From NCBI RefSeq assembly GCF_011067745.1, contig NZ_JAAMPJ010000006.1, forward strand, positions 62,001-126,000: 64,000 bases of DNA, in the 5' to 3' direction. Numbering within the stretch: position 1 is the first letter of the stretch; the number at the start of each line of letters is the position of its first letter. The notes below the pieces were generated by a model, which saw only the letters and a list, made by a program, of their open reading frames with translations, did no database searches and was not told where the DNA came from. This DNA is from Lentzea alba (GTDB lineage Bacteria > Actinomycetota > Actinomycetes > Mycobacteriales > Pseudonocardiaceae). Below, piece after piece: positions 35,156 to 43,511 of the stretch. The translations under genes were made by a program, and so were the position numbers.

Positions 35156-36610
35156 CTAGTACGCGAACGCCAGGGCGCCGTCGTCGGTCTTCTGGGGCAG
35201 TACGCCGGGTATCCCGCCTCTGACGTACTTGCGGATCAGGTAGAACTCCACGACCGCCAGCACGCTGTAGACCGCGGTGAGCGCGATGAGCGAGGTCAGG
35301 ATCTCGCCGGGGGTGCTGTTCGAGACCGCCTGCGCGGTGAACATCCAGACACCGTCCACCCCGGTCGGGTTCGGCACCACCACGAACGGCTGCCGCCCCA
35401 TCTCGGTGAAGATCCAGCCCGCGCTGTTGGCCAGGAAGGGCGTCGCGATGCCGGCGAGGCCGAGAGCCGGGAACCACCATCCGGTGGGCGTCCGGTTCTT
35501 GCGGGTCAACCAGAGCATGAACACACCCAGGCCGGCCGAGATCGCGCCGAACCCGATCATCAGTCGGAAGCCCCAGTACGTCACGGGCAGCGCCGGCACG
35601 TAGTCGATCGGCTTGCCGCTGAGCTCGCCGAGCTTGGGATCGACCGGATAGAACTCGCCGTACTTCTGCTGGTAGAGCGGGACGAGGTCCTGGATGCCCT
35701 TGACCTCGCTGCTGAAGTCGTTGTGCGCCAAGAAGCTCAGCAGTGCGGGCACGGTGATGCTCTTGACGTTCTCGCAGTCGGGCCTGGTGACGTCGCCGAC
35801 CGCGAAGATGCTGAAGCTCGCGGGCTGTTCGGTGTGGCACAACGCTTCCGCGGCGGCCATCTTCATCGGCTGCTGCTCGAACATCAGCTTGCCCTGCAGG
35901 TCACCGCTGATGCTCAGGGCGGCGAACGCGACGACGCCGACCCAGGTGCCGAGCTTGAGCGAGCTGCGCCAAACCTTCTCGTCCTGCGACTTGCGGTAGA
36001 GGTGCCACGCGGCGATGCCCACGAGGAACGCACCGGCCACGGCGAACGCCCCGGCGATGGTGTGCGGGAAGGCGGCGAGCACCGTGTTGTTGCTCAGCAC
36101 GGCCCAGATCGAGGTGAGCCGCGGCCGGCCCTCGTGCAGCTCGATGCCGACCGGGTGCTGCATCCACGAGTTGGCGGCGAGGATGAAGTACGCGCTGGCC
36201 ATCGTGGCGAGCGAGAACGCCCAGGCGCAGGCGAGGTGAACCTTCTTCGGCAGCTTGTCCCAGCCGAAGATCCACAGGCCGAGGAACGTCGACTCGACGA
36301 AGAAGGCGACGATCCCCTCCATCGCGAGCGGCGCGCCGAACACGTCACCGACGAACCGCGAGTAGGCGCTCCAGGCCATGCCGAACTGGAACTCCTGCAC
36401 GATGCCCGTCACGACACCCATGGCGAAGTTGATCAGGAGGAGCTTCCCCCAGAACTTCGTCATCTTGTAGTAGCGCTCGTTGCCCGTGCGCACCCACGCG
36501 GTCTGCATCCCGGCGACCAGCAGGGAGAGGCCGATCGTCAGCGGCACCATCAGGAAGTGGTAGACGGTGGTGATGCCGAACTGCCACCGCGCGAGTTCGA
36601 GTACGTCCAC
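35156..36610 (-). CDS. cydA: Cytochrome bd oxidase subunit I
   Basis: A 484-residue polytopic protein. The N-terminal RWQFGITTVYHFLMVPLTIG includes the conserved haem-ligand His. The Q-loop follows GDLQGKLMFEQQPMKMAAAEA, and GRQPF takes the place of the usual GRQPW motif (Trp to Phe). The short Q-loop form fits actinobacterial enzymes. First gene of the cyd operon (cydA-cydB-cydDC-kinase). It is divergent from the riboswitch-controlled manganese exporter gene, and 127 bases lie between its start and the riboswitch. Confidence 0.95.
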   Translation of the reverse strand: MDVLELARWQFGITTVYHFLMVPLTIGLSLLVAGMQTAWVRTGNERYYKMTKFWGKLLLINFAMGVVTGIVQEFQFGMAWSAYSRFVGDVFGAPLAMEGIVAFFVESTFLGLWIFGWDKLPKKVHLACAWAFSLATMASAYFILAANSWMQHPVGIELHEGRPRLTSIWAVLSNNTVLAAFPHTIAGAFAVAGAFLVGIAAWHLYRKSQDEKVWRSSLKLGTWVGVVAFAALSISGDLQGKLMFEQQPMKMAAAEALCHTEQPASFSIFAVGDVTRPDCENVKSITVPALLSFLAHNDFSSEVKGIQDLVPLYQQKYGEFYPVDPKLGELSGKPIDYVPALPVTYWGFRLMIGFGAISAGLGVFMLWLTRKNRTPTGWWFPALGLAGIATPFLANSAGWIFTEMGRQPFVVVPNPTGVDGVWMFTAQAVSNSTPGEILTSLIALTAVYSVLAVVEFYLIRKYVRGGIPGVLPQKTDDGALAFAY

Positions 36611-36737
36611 GATTCAGAGCCTAGGTCTCGATCTTGCGGGATATGAGGTACGACGGTCCCGTCCCTGCTCGGGACCAAGGTCCCGTGCGCGAAGTCACGC
36701 CTTTCGAGTGACATGCGTCGGTTACGATGGATGCGCC

Positions 36738-36860
36738 AGAGGGGAGTAGTTCCCACCGGAGTTCGCAGCCGGTGGCGTGGTGATCGACATACTGATCCGC
36801 CTTCGCGTGGATCCGGTCCCACACCCGTCTTGTACGGGCGAACGAGACCTCCGGCCGGGC
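36738..36860 (+). ncRNA. yybP-ykoY manganese riboswitch
   Basis: The 5' signature GAGGGGAGTAG (36739-36749) and the 3' signature GAGACCTCCGGCC (36844-36856) match the conserved strands of the yybP-ykoY aptamer, with helical arms between (CCACCGG/CCGGTGG near 36754-36774). A following hairpin, GCCGGGC/GCCCGGT (36853-36875), may be the expression platform. It lies directly upstream of a GDT1/TMEM165-type gene, a classic target of this manganese sensor. Exact ends and pairing were judged by eye. Confidence 0.85.
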
Positions 36861-36927
36861 TGCAGCACGCCCGGTCGGGGTCTGTTGCGCCTCCGTCCGG
36901 GCTCGTATTCGGACGTGGAGGAACCTC

Positions 36928-37518
36928 TTGGCCACCTCAATGCTCGCGTTCATCACCGCCTTCGCGGTGGTGTTCCTCGTCGAGCTTCCCGACAAGACCA
37001 TGGTCGCGACCCTGGTGCTGACCACGCGCTATCGCGCCTGGCCGGTGTTCACGGGCGTCGTGCTGGCCTTTGCCGTGCAGAGCGTGGTCGCCGCGGCGTT
37101 CGGCTCGGCCCTCACCTTGCTCCCCGACCGCGTGGTGGCCGGCGTCGTGGCTCTGCTGTTCGGCGTGGGCGCCTTCATGCTGCTTCGCGAAGGGTTCTCG
37201 CGGGACTCCGAGGCCGCGGACGAGGCCGGGACACGTGCTGTCGTGCCGTTCTGGCGGGCGGCGCTGACGTCGTTCGGCGTGCTGTTCGCGGCCGAGTGGG
37301 GCGATGCCTCGCAGCTCGCGACCGCCGGGATCACCGCCCGGTACGGGGCGCCGTTCGCTGTCGGGCTCGGCGCCTGGCTCGCGCTGGTCGCCGTGGCCGC
37401 GCTGGCCGTGCTGGTGGGGCGGAAGCTGGCCGGGCGGTTGCCGACGCACTGGATTCAGCGGGTGGCCGGGGCGATCTTCGCGGTGTTCGGCGTGATCGCG
37501 CTGACGCAGGTGTTCTGA
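36928..37518 (+). CDS. GDT1/TMEM165-family manganese exporter
   Basis: A 196-residue membrane protein with six or seven helices (PF01169). The duplicated metal-binding motifs are VELPDKTMVATL in the first half and AEWGDASQLATAG in the second. Start TTG 36928 has GGAGG six bases upstream, which favours it over ATG 36940. Bacterial members (MneA-like) export Mn2+ and are induced by the yybP-ykoY riboswitch, present here in the 190-base leader. Likely function is relief of manganese excess. Confidence 0.92.
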   Translation: MATSMLAFITAFAVVFLVELPDKTMVATLVLTTRYRAWPVFTGVVLAFAVQSVVAAAFGSALTLLPDRVVAGVVALLFGVGAFMLLREGFSRDSEAADEAGTRAVVPFWRAALTSFGVLFAAEWGDASQLATAGITARYGAPFAVGLGAWLALVAVAALAVLVGRKLAGRLPTHWIQRVAGAIFAVFGVIALTQVF

Positions 37519-37521
37519 CGG

Positions 37522-37971
37522 TCACCAGACCGGGCGCAGGCCTGGCTGGTCCTCGCCGTGCACGTGCTGCAGGTACGCGGCGAGGCCGGCCTTGATGGTG
37601 TCGAAGGTGTCCTGCCCGATCGCCTCGGCCATCTCGCCTTCGAGGTCTGACCAGAGGTTGTCCGCGAACTTCAGGTAGTCGCGACCCTTCGTGGTCAGCG
37701 TGACGTACTGCGCGCGCTTGTCCGTGGGGTGCGGTTCGCGCAGGACGTAGCCCCACTCGTCGAGCTCGGCGACGATCTTCGCGGCCGCCTGCTTGGTGAC
37801 GCCGAGGTGCTGCCCGATGTCGACGGTGGTGGCGCGCCTGGCCTTGAGGAACCGGAAGACGTAGCCGTGCGCCGGCCGCAGCGGTTCCAGGCCGATCTGC
37901 CTGAGGCGGTCGTGGAACTGGTCGCCCATGGCGCGATACGTCATCGCCAGCAGCATCGGCACCGGGTCCAT
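37522..37971 (-). CDS. MarR-family transcriptional regulator
   Basis: A 149-residue winged-helix regulator. Start ATG 37971 has AGGAG seven bases upstream. The recognition helix region is TTVDIGQHLGVTKQAAAKIVAELDEWGYV, and the wing contains HPTDKRAQYVTLT. Divergent from a cupin gene, with two identical palindromic sites between, which fits autorepression. Its 3' end comes within 3 bases of the exporter stop codon. Confidence 0.88.
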   Translation of the reverse strand: MDPVPMLLAMTYRAMGDQFHDRLRQIGLEPLRPAHGYVFRFLKARRATTVDIGQHLGVTKQAAAKIVAELDEWGYVLREPHPTDKRAQYVTLTTKGRDYLKFADNLWSDLEGEMAEAIGQDTFDTIKAGLAAYLQHVHGEDQPGLRPVW

Positions 37972-37987
37972 TTCACCACTCCTAGTA

Positions 37988-38032
37988 GACAACCTGGTTG
38001 ACCGTATTCTATGGTTGGACAACCTGGTTGAC
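37988..38032. promoter_or_regulatory. Twin MarR operator sites
   Basis: The 15-mer GACAACCTGGTTGAC occurs twice, at 37988-38002 and 38018-38032. Each is a CAACC-T-GGTTG palindrome, and the centres are 30 bp apart, about three helical turns. The second site overlaps the region just upstream of the cupin ribosome site (38039-38043), the first lies 17 bases from the MarR start, so binding would block both genes. Confidence 0.82.
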
Positions 38033-38051
38033 TACTTTGGAGGTTGTCTTG

Positions 38052-38399
38052 TTGGTTACGGGGGATTCCGCGGAGCTGTTCGAGTTCGGCGGGTTCGAGT
38101 TCAGGCCGCTGGCCGTGCCGTCACGCGGGAGCAGCGAAGTGCTGCTGTGGACCGTTGACGTGCCGGAAGGGGGCGACGGGACGCCTCATCGCGCGTCGAA
38201 GGAGGAGGTGTTCTACGTGCTGTCCGGGTCCGTGACGATCCAGGGGCAGACGGCCGGGGCCGGTGACGTGATCGTGGTGCCGCCGAACACCGAGCTGTCG
38301 CTGACGGGTGGGCCCGCGCGGGTCCTCGTGGCGACCACGGTGGGGATCAAGGGCACGCTGGCCGACGGGCAGACGATCACGCCGCCCTGGTCGGTCTAG
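38052..38399 (+). CDS. Small cupin-domain protein
   Basis: About 115 residues, starting at TTG 38052 or 38049, after GGAGG at 38039-38043. A single cupin barrel is visible: GTPHRASKEEVFYVLSGSVTI supplies the first motif, and AGDVIVVPPNTE the second. Only part of the usual metal-binding His set is evident. It is divergent from the MarR gene and presumably its main target. Such cupins bind small molecules or act as simple dioxygenases or isomerases; the substrate is unknown. Confidence 0.8.
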   Translation: MVTGDSAELFEFGGFEFRPLAVPSRGSSEVLLWTVDVPEGGDGTPHRASKEEVFYVLSGSVTIQGQTAGAGDVIVVPPNTELSLTGGPARVLVATTVGIKGTLADGQTITPPWSV

Positions 38400-38408
38400 T
38401 CCCGGTGC

Positions 38409-38570
38409 TCAGTTGGCCGGCGAGCCCTCTTCCGGAGGCTCCGCGGCCGTGTCCGGGACCTCTTCGCGGAGGTCACGGGCGATCTTCTTGGCCTCGTCGA
38501 TGAGTTCCTGCGACTCTTCGAGGCGGCCTTCGTCGGGCGCGGTGAGGCGATCTTCTTCCGGTGCGGTCAC
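38409..38570 (-). CDS. Short acidic protein at the end of the DUF5682 operon
   Basis: A 53-residue, highly charged, helix-prone protein (EESQELIDEAKKIARDLREE in the middle). It starts at GTG 38570, which overlaps the DUF5682 stop by GTGA. No known domain. The overlap and biased codon use suggest it is real and co-translated; it could be a small adaptor of the MoxR-type complex. Confidence 0.65.
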   Translation of the reverse strand: MTAPEEDRLTAPDEGRLEESQELIDEAKKIARDLREEVPDTAAEPPEEGSPAN

Positions 38571-40732
38571 GCCTCTGGGATCGGCGGATCCGACGATGGT
38601 GAAACTCCGGCCATGAGGCCGCGGACGTGGGCTGCCAGGCGTTGCGCGATCTCCAGGTCCCACTCGTCGTCGGAGGCCGGCCCCGGGGTCTCGCCTGCGA
38701 CGACGCGTTCGCCGAGCAGGCGCCGCTCGGCGGGCGTGAAGTCGGTGATGGCGCGGCGGAGCAGCGGCAGGGCGTCGTCGAACGCCTCGCCGCGCAGGCC
38801 GCTCAGCCATTCGTCGATGAGACCGAACAGGCGCGGGTCGGCGGCCAGGAGGGTGGCCGAGCCGCGCAGGAAGCCGGCCACGAAGGCGGTGGCGACGCTT
38901 CGGTGGAGACGGGCGGCGACGTCGTCGCTGGTGAGTTCGCCCGCTTCCCACAGCAGGCGGGTGGCTCGACCTGTCGGGAGGCCGTGGGCTTCGGCCTTGA
39001 CCAGCGCGTGCAGGGCTCGCCACCAGGTCTTCTGGTGGTCCTCGTCGGCGGCCAGGCGGGTGGCCTCGTGAGCGCCGTCGACGACCGACAGCGCGTGTTC
39101 GGCGGTTTCGTCGTCGACGTTGCGGCAGGCGATCGGAAGGCCCACCGCGCCTCGCGTCAGGAGGCCGTGCAGGGCGACGCGCAGGAGTTCCGGGTCGGTG
39201 CCGCGGACCGAGCCGTAGCGGACTGTCCTGGCCAGGTCCGGGAGGGCGGCCAGCAGTTCGAGCGCGTCGGTGGCCATGGCGGCGCAGCGGTCGAGGGCGT
39301 TGCGGGCGGCGGTGACGGCCGCGGGGAGCTCACAGCCGACGGACTTGCTCAGGGTCGCCGCGGCGACGGCCACGCGGGTCGCGTCCTCGGCGGCCTGGGC
39401 GAGGACGTTCTCGGCGGCCGTGTGGACGGTGGTGCCGTGCCGGGCCGCTACTGCCACGGACACCGCGAAGATCGGGTCCCAGCGCAGTTGCCAGACCTCG
39501 GCGAAGGTGCCGAGGGAGTTGGAGCGGTCCGGCTTGCCCCACCCGACACCGAGGACTTCCAGGCGTTGCAGCAGTTTCGACCGTTCGCGGTCGGTGTCCT
39601 TGCGGAGGTCCAGCTTGAGCTGCTTGGGCTGGACGTCCGCGGGGAGGCGGAGTTTCCGTTGCAGTCGCTGGAGATCCGCGGCCAGCGGGGAGCGCGGGAC
39701 GGCTTCGCCGACCTCACCCAGTCGTTCGCCGACGACGAGTTTGCGGTGCACGAGCTGGAGCGGGATCTCGTCGCCGCCGCAGAGGACGGCGAGCGCTGCT
39801 TCGTTCACCTCGCTCAGGCCGGCTGACGGACGTTCCCTCAACGCGGCAAGGGTTTCCGCGAGCCGGACGGCTTCCACGGCGCTCGCGGTCGAAGCCGGGA
39901 GGTCTTCTTCGCGGAGCACCGCGGCGGCTTTGGCGAACCAGCGCGGCACGACGTCGTCCTGGTGCTGCCAGAGGTGTGCGTACCAGCCGGGCGAGTCGAC
40001 GCCGGCGCCGTAGCCCGACTCGGCGGCGAGCTGGCCGTGGCTCCACGGGACCCAGGTACCGGAGATCTTGCGGCGGCGCATGCCTTTGAGCAGTGCGGTG
40101 TCCGCCGTGACGGTCGGTTTGGTGAGCAGCGCCGGGACGTGCCAGGCGCCGCAGACGACGACGATCCGGCCGTCGGTTTCCTTGCGCGCCTTGCGGATCG
40201 TCTGGCGCATGAACGCTTCTCTTCTGAGCGTTCGTTCGCCGACCTCGTCCTCGAACTCCGCGCGCACGGCGACCATGGCTTCGGCGATGGCGTTCGCGAG
40301 GTCGATCGGGTCGGACGCGCTGTGCTCGACGACGTCCTCCCACCAGCGCTCGGGGTCGTCGAAGCCTGCGGCCTCGGCGAGCAGGCCGATGGGGTCGACG
40401 TTGCCGCTCGGGCCGTCGTCACCGATCGACGCGGCGGCCGGCAGGTCGAAGAAGCGTGCCGGGACGCCCTTCTCGTCGGCGTAGCGAAGTGCCTGCCACT
40501 CCGGGGAGAACTCCGCGAACGGCCAGAAGGCGGCGTTCTCGGGCTCTGCCTCGTCGTGCAGCAGGATCGCGACCGGCGGCGTGAGGGCGTGGACGTGTTC
40601 GAGGAGTGCGTCGGCCTCCGGCGGCCCTTCGATCAGGATGAGCGCCGGTTCGGTCTGCTCCAGCGCTCGCTTGACCATCCGGGCCGAGCCGGGGCCGTGG
40701 TGCCGGATGCCGAGGAGGACCGGCTCAGTCAC
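38567..40732 (-). CDS. DUF5682-family protein of a MoxR/VWA module
   Basis: A 721-residue cytoplasmic protein. The N-terminus has GIRHHGPGSARMV (8-20) and LIEGPPEADALL, and near residue 200 IVVVCGAWHVPAL. The spacing of these His/Glu motifs recalls the TraB/TIKI/erythromycin-esterase metal-hydrolase superfamily, which is an inference. The remaining ~450 residues are alpha-helical, with no transmembrane segments. Start GTG 40732 overlaps the MoxR stop by eight bases. DUF5682 proteins recur beside MoxR ATPase, VWA, SWIM and DUF5691 genes in many bacteria, so it is probably the effector or substrate-handling part of that complex. The biological role of the system is not established. Confidence 0.85.
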   Translation of the reverse strand: MTEPVLLGIRHHGPGSARMVKRALEQTEPALILIEGPPEADALLEHVHALTPPVAILLHDEAEPENAAFWPFAEFSPEWQALRYADEKGVPARFFDLPAAASIGDDGPSGNVDPIGLLAEAAGFDDPERWWEDVVEHSASDPIDLANAIAEAMVAVRAEFEDEVGERTLRREAFMRQTIRKARKETDGRIVVVCGAWHVPALLTKPTVTADTALLKGMRRRKISGTWVPWSHGQLAAESGYGAGVDSPGWYAHLWQHQDDVVPRWFAKAAAVLREEDLPASTASAVEAVRLAETLAALRERPSAGLSEVNEAALAVLCGGDEIPLQLVHRKLVVGERLGEVGEAVPRSPLAADLQRLQRKLRLPADVQPKQLKLDLRKDTDRERSKLLQRLEVLGVGWGKPDRSNSLGTFAEVWQLRWDPIFAVSVAVAARHGTTVHTAAENVLAQAAEDATRVAVAAATLSKSVGCELPAAVTAARNALDRCAAMATDALELLAALPDLARTVRYGSVRGTDPELLRVALHGLLTRGAVGLPIACRNVDDETAEHALSVVDGAHEATRLAADEDHQKTWWRALHALVKAEAHGLPTGRATRLLWEAGELTSDDVAARLHRSVATAFVAGFLRGSATLLAADPRLFGLIDEWLSGLRGEAFDDALPLLRRAITDFTPAERRLLGERVVAGETPGPASDDEWDLEIAQRLAAHVRGLMAGVSPSSDPPIPEA

Positions 40733-41810
40733 CGCTGACGTCCAGGCAGGCGCGGTAGAGGTCGCGCCACTCGGCGCGCTCCTTCAGCACCGTCTCCACG
40801 TACTCCTGCCACACGGTCGCGTCCGACACCCGGTCCTTGATGACGGACCCGATGAGCCCGCTCGCCAGCTCGTCCGCGCCCAGCGTGCCGTCGCCGAAGT
40901 GGCCGGCGAGCGCCATGCCGTTCGCGATGACCGAGATCGCCTCGGCCGTCGACAGGCTGCCGCTCGGCTTCTTCAGCTGCGTACGACCGTCCACAGTGGA
41001 CCCGTTGCGCAGCTCCCGGAAGATCCGCACGACCCGGCGCACCTCGTCGAGCGCGGGCGGCTCGGCGGGCAGCTGAAGCGCTTTGCCGAGCTGCTGGGCT
41101 CGGGTGATGACGATCTCGACCTCGGCGTCCTCGGTCGCGGGCGGCGGCAGCACGACGGTGTTGAAGCGCCGCGCGAGCGCCGACGACATCTGGTTCACGC
41201 CGCGGTCGCGGTCGTTCGCCGTGGCGATCACCGTGAACCCCGGCACGGCCTGGATCTGCGTGTTCAGCTCCGGCACCGGCAGCGACTTCTCGCTCAGGAT
41301 CGTGATGAACGAGTCCTGCACCTCGGACGGCATGCGGGTCAGCTCCTCGACCCGGACCACCGCGCCGCTCTGCATGCCCTTCATGACCGGGCTCGGCACG
41401 AGCGCGTTCTCGCTCGGGCCTTCGGCGATGAGCCGCGCGTAGTTCCAGCCGTAGCGGACCTGGTCCTCGCTCGTGCCGGCGGTGCCCTGGACCACGAGCG
41501 TCGAGTCGCCGCTGATCGCCGCCGCGAGGTGCTCGGACAGCCACGACTTGGCCGTGCCCGGCACACCCACGAGCAACAGCGCCCGGTCGGTGACCAACGT
41601 GCCCACCGCGACCTCGACCAGCCTGCGCGCCCCCACGTACTTCGGCGTGATCACGGTGCCGTCGGGCAGCGTGCCCCCCAGCACGTAGGTGACCACGGCC
41701 CGCGGGGACAGCCGCCAGTTCGGCGGCCGCTGCCGGTCGTCCTGGGCCGCGACGGCCTCCAGTTCGGCGGCGTACTGCTGTTCGGCCGTCGGCCTGAGCA
41801 CGGCGGTCAC
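40725..41810 (-). CDS. MoxR-type AAA+ ATPase
   Basis: A 361-residue AAA+ ATPase. Start GTG 41810 follows AGGAGG by six bases. Walker A is GVPGTAKS (about 84-91) and sensor 1 is VIATANDRD, followed by an arginine-finger region (SSALARRFN). Walker B reads VVRVEELTR, with Glu in place of the usual first Asp. MoxR ATPases work with VWA-domain proteins as chaperones that assemble or activate partner proteins; the VWA gene of this module is at 48599. It sits between DUF5691 (40-base gap) and DUF5682 (overlap). Confidence 0.9.
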   Translation of the reverse strand: MTAVLRPTAEQQYAAELEAVAAQDDRQRPPNWRLSPRAVVTYVLGGTLPDGTVITPKYVGARRLVEVAVGTLVTDRALLLVGVPGTAKSWLSEHLAAAISGDSTLVVQGTAGTSEDQVRYGWNYARLIAEGPSENALVPSPVMKGMQSGAVVRVEELTRMPSEVQDSFITILSEKSLPVPELNTQIQAVPGFTVIATANDRDRGVNQMSSALARRFNTVVLPPPATEDAEVEIVITRAQQLGKALQLPAEPPALDEVRRVVRIFRELRNGSTVDGRTQLKKPSGSLSTAEAISVIANGMALAGHFGDGTLGADELASGLIGSVIKDRVSDATVWQEYVETVLKERAEWRDLYRACLDVSGD

Positions 41811-41850
41811 AGTGGGCCTCCTGGGTTCGGGTACGTCGAAGTGTGGTGGG

Positions 41851-43275
41851 TCACCGGGAGTCGTCCGGCGGCGGGGCGAACGACTCGCGCAGCCGGATGC
41901 GCAGCCGAAGGACCTCGAGCTCGAGCGAGTTCTCCGGCCACCGCCGCGTGAGCCCCTCCCAGTTGGCCCCGAGCAGGTCGGCGTCCCCGCGCGCCAGCAG
42001 CACGGCCGGCGGCCGGCCACTCCGCCAGCGCGGGTCGGGCAGCGCAGCGTAGCGGTGCAGCAGAGCGCGGGTGGTCTCGGGCGACCACGGCGCCGGGAGC
42101 TGCGCGCAGGCGTGGTCGAGCAGGTCGTAATGCCAGTTCACGGACACCGCGACCACCGCCTGCTCGGCCACGCTCGCGGGCAGCGCCGCCAGCATTTCGA
42201 GCTGCTCCATGCCGGTCAACGTCTCGGCGGCGACCGCGGCCCAGGGACGCGGGTCTGCGGCCGCACCCAGTTGATCGGCGACGCCCCGCAGCAGCGCGGC
42301 GGCCCAGGGCCCCCTCCTGAGGACGTTGGCGGCCTTCACGTCGTCGGTGTCGAGGCGGGCGGTCCAGTACGACGGCGGAACGCTGGCGGCCGCGGCCCTG
42401 ATGCGGCCCGCCACCCCCTTCTCCGAGCCGTCGCGCATGAGGTCGCGCTGCTCGTCGAGGTCGGCCTGCTCGGTCCAGAGCCCGTCGGTCTGGACGTCGA
42501 ACCCGTCCTCGGTGAGCTGGAGGCCCTGGTTCAGGCGTCGGGTCGCTCTCGCGGCCAGGGCTGAGGTCGGCAGCTTGCGCAGCAGGCGGAGGGCCTCGTC
42601 GTGGACGGCGGCCGCCTTGTCGTCGAGGGCTGCTTCGAGGAGCTCTTCGTCTCCCGGCCCCAGCCCTGTTTCCAGGGCGCTGATGAGCACCTGGCGGTCG
42701 GCGGAACGGCGAGAGGTCTCGAACTCCCCGGCGATGAACGCGCCGACACCTTCCGGGTCGGCCCTGCGCTTGCGGCGGAGCGCGCGAACCCGTTGGGCGC
42801 TGGGCAGGTCGAGGATTTCCGCGAGCGGGACCTCCTCGGTCAGCGGGGAGGTCCCGCTCGCCCAGGACCAGCCGGGACGGGTGCCGGCGAGCCAGCGGCC
42901 TCGCGTGCCGAGGACCTCCACGACGGCGGCTCGCAGGCCTGGGCGGGCGGTGCCGAGGGCGAGCAGGGCGGGGAGCATGCGGTGTTCGGCGACGACGTTG
43001 CCGGCCTTGGCCAGCGCGCACCACTCGGTGAGGAGGACCTCGTCGTCGACGCTCATGATCGCCTCGAGGACGGCTCTGGCGGCGGGCCTCGGCAGTGCGG
43101 CGGGCTCGGGCGGGGCCGGCGGCAGCGGGTCGGCCGCGACTTCCTGGGGGAGGGTGGCGCCGAACGCGGCGACGCCCAGGGCGGCGCAGTCGGCGAGCAG
43201 GTCGGTCGGGGAGCCTCCGCCTCGGGTGGTGCCGATCAGGAGGTCTTGGACGGTCTTGGACCACTCGGCCTTCAC
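41851..43275 (-). CDS. DUF5691-family helical repeat protein
   Basis: A 474-residue protein, Ala/Leu/Arg-rich and helical throughout, beginning KAEWSKTVQDLLIGTTRG after GTG 43275. The opening is typical of DUF5691, which occurs with DUF5682, SWIM and MoxR genes. HEAT-like repetition (ALETGLGPGDEELLEAALDD) suggests a scaffold. The start overlaps the stop of the 79-residue proline-rich ORF by GTGA. Confidence 0.8.
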   Translation of the reverse strand: MKAEWSKTVQDLLIGTTRGGGSPTDLLADCAALGVAAFGATLPQEVAADPLPPAPPEPAALPRPAARAVLEAIMSVDDEVLLTEWCALAKAGNVVAEHRMLPALLALGTARPGLRAAVVEVLGTRGRWLAGTRPGWSWASGTSPLTEEVPLAEILDLPSAQRVRALRRKRRADPEGVGAFIAGEFETSRRSADRQVLISALETGLGPGDEELLEAALDDKAAAVHDEALRLLRKLPTSALAARATRRLNQGLQLTEDGFDVQTDGLWTEQADLDEQRDLMRDGSEKGVAGRIRAAAASVPPSYWTARLDTDDVKAANVLRRGPWAAALLRGVADQLGAAADPRPWAAVAAETLTGMEQLEMLAALPASVAEQAVVAVSVNWHYDLLDHACAQLPAPWSPETTRALLHRYAALPDPRWRSGRPPAVLLARGDADLLGANWEGLTRRWPENSLELEVLRLRIRLRESFAPPPDDSR

Positions 43276-43511
43276 GCCGCCACCTCCGGGATGGGGATGG
43301 CGACGGTCGAGGGGCGGGGCGGGACGGCGGACCCGCCGCCACCTCCCAGGCCTCGCGGACGGGACGGAGCCGGCTCAGCGGGTTGGCGGCGGGTTTGTGG
43401 CGGTGCGGCAGCCATCCCGCCATCCCCAGGACGCGGATGCGGGGCAGTCGTGAGGTGAAGCGGCGCCAACACGACAGGCCTGCGGCGGTTCAGTGACGGC
43501 GCGGCGGTCAT
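43272..43511 (-). CDS. 79-residue Pro/Arg-rich protein inserted between SWIM and DUF5691 genes
   Basis: ATG 43511 overlaps the SWIM-gene stop (ATGA), and its TGA stop overlaps the DUF5691 start (GTGA), so it is bracketed by two coupling signals. The product has no known domain. It is rich in Pro, Arg, Gly and Ala, with a run of Gly near residue 55, and is predicted to be disordered. It may be a real small component, or a linker that once fused the SWIM and DUF5691 proteins. High GC makes open frames cheap, so the evidence is mostly the exact overlaps. Confidence 0.6.
   Translation of the reverse strand: MTAAPSLNRRRPVVLAPLHLTTAPHPRPGDGGMAAAPPQTRRQPAEPAPSRPRGLGGGGGSAVPPRPSTVAIPIPEVAA

Noticed and set aside
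34133-36646. Long plus-strand open frame of 837 codons antisense to cydA and cydB
   Set aside because: Translation is His/Arg/Glu/Asp-rich low-complexity typical of GC-rich antisense frames, while cydA and cydB on the other strand are unmistakable.
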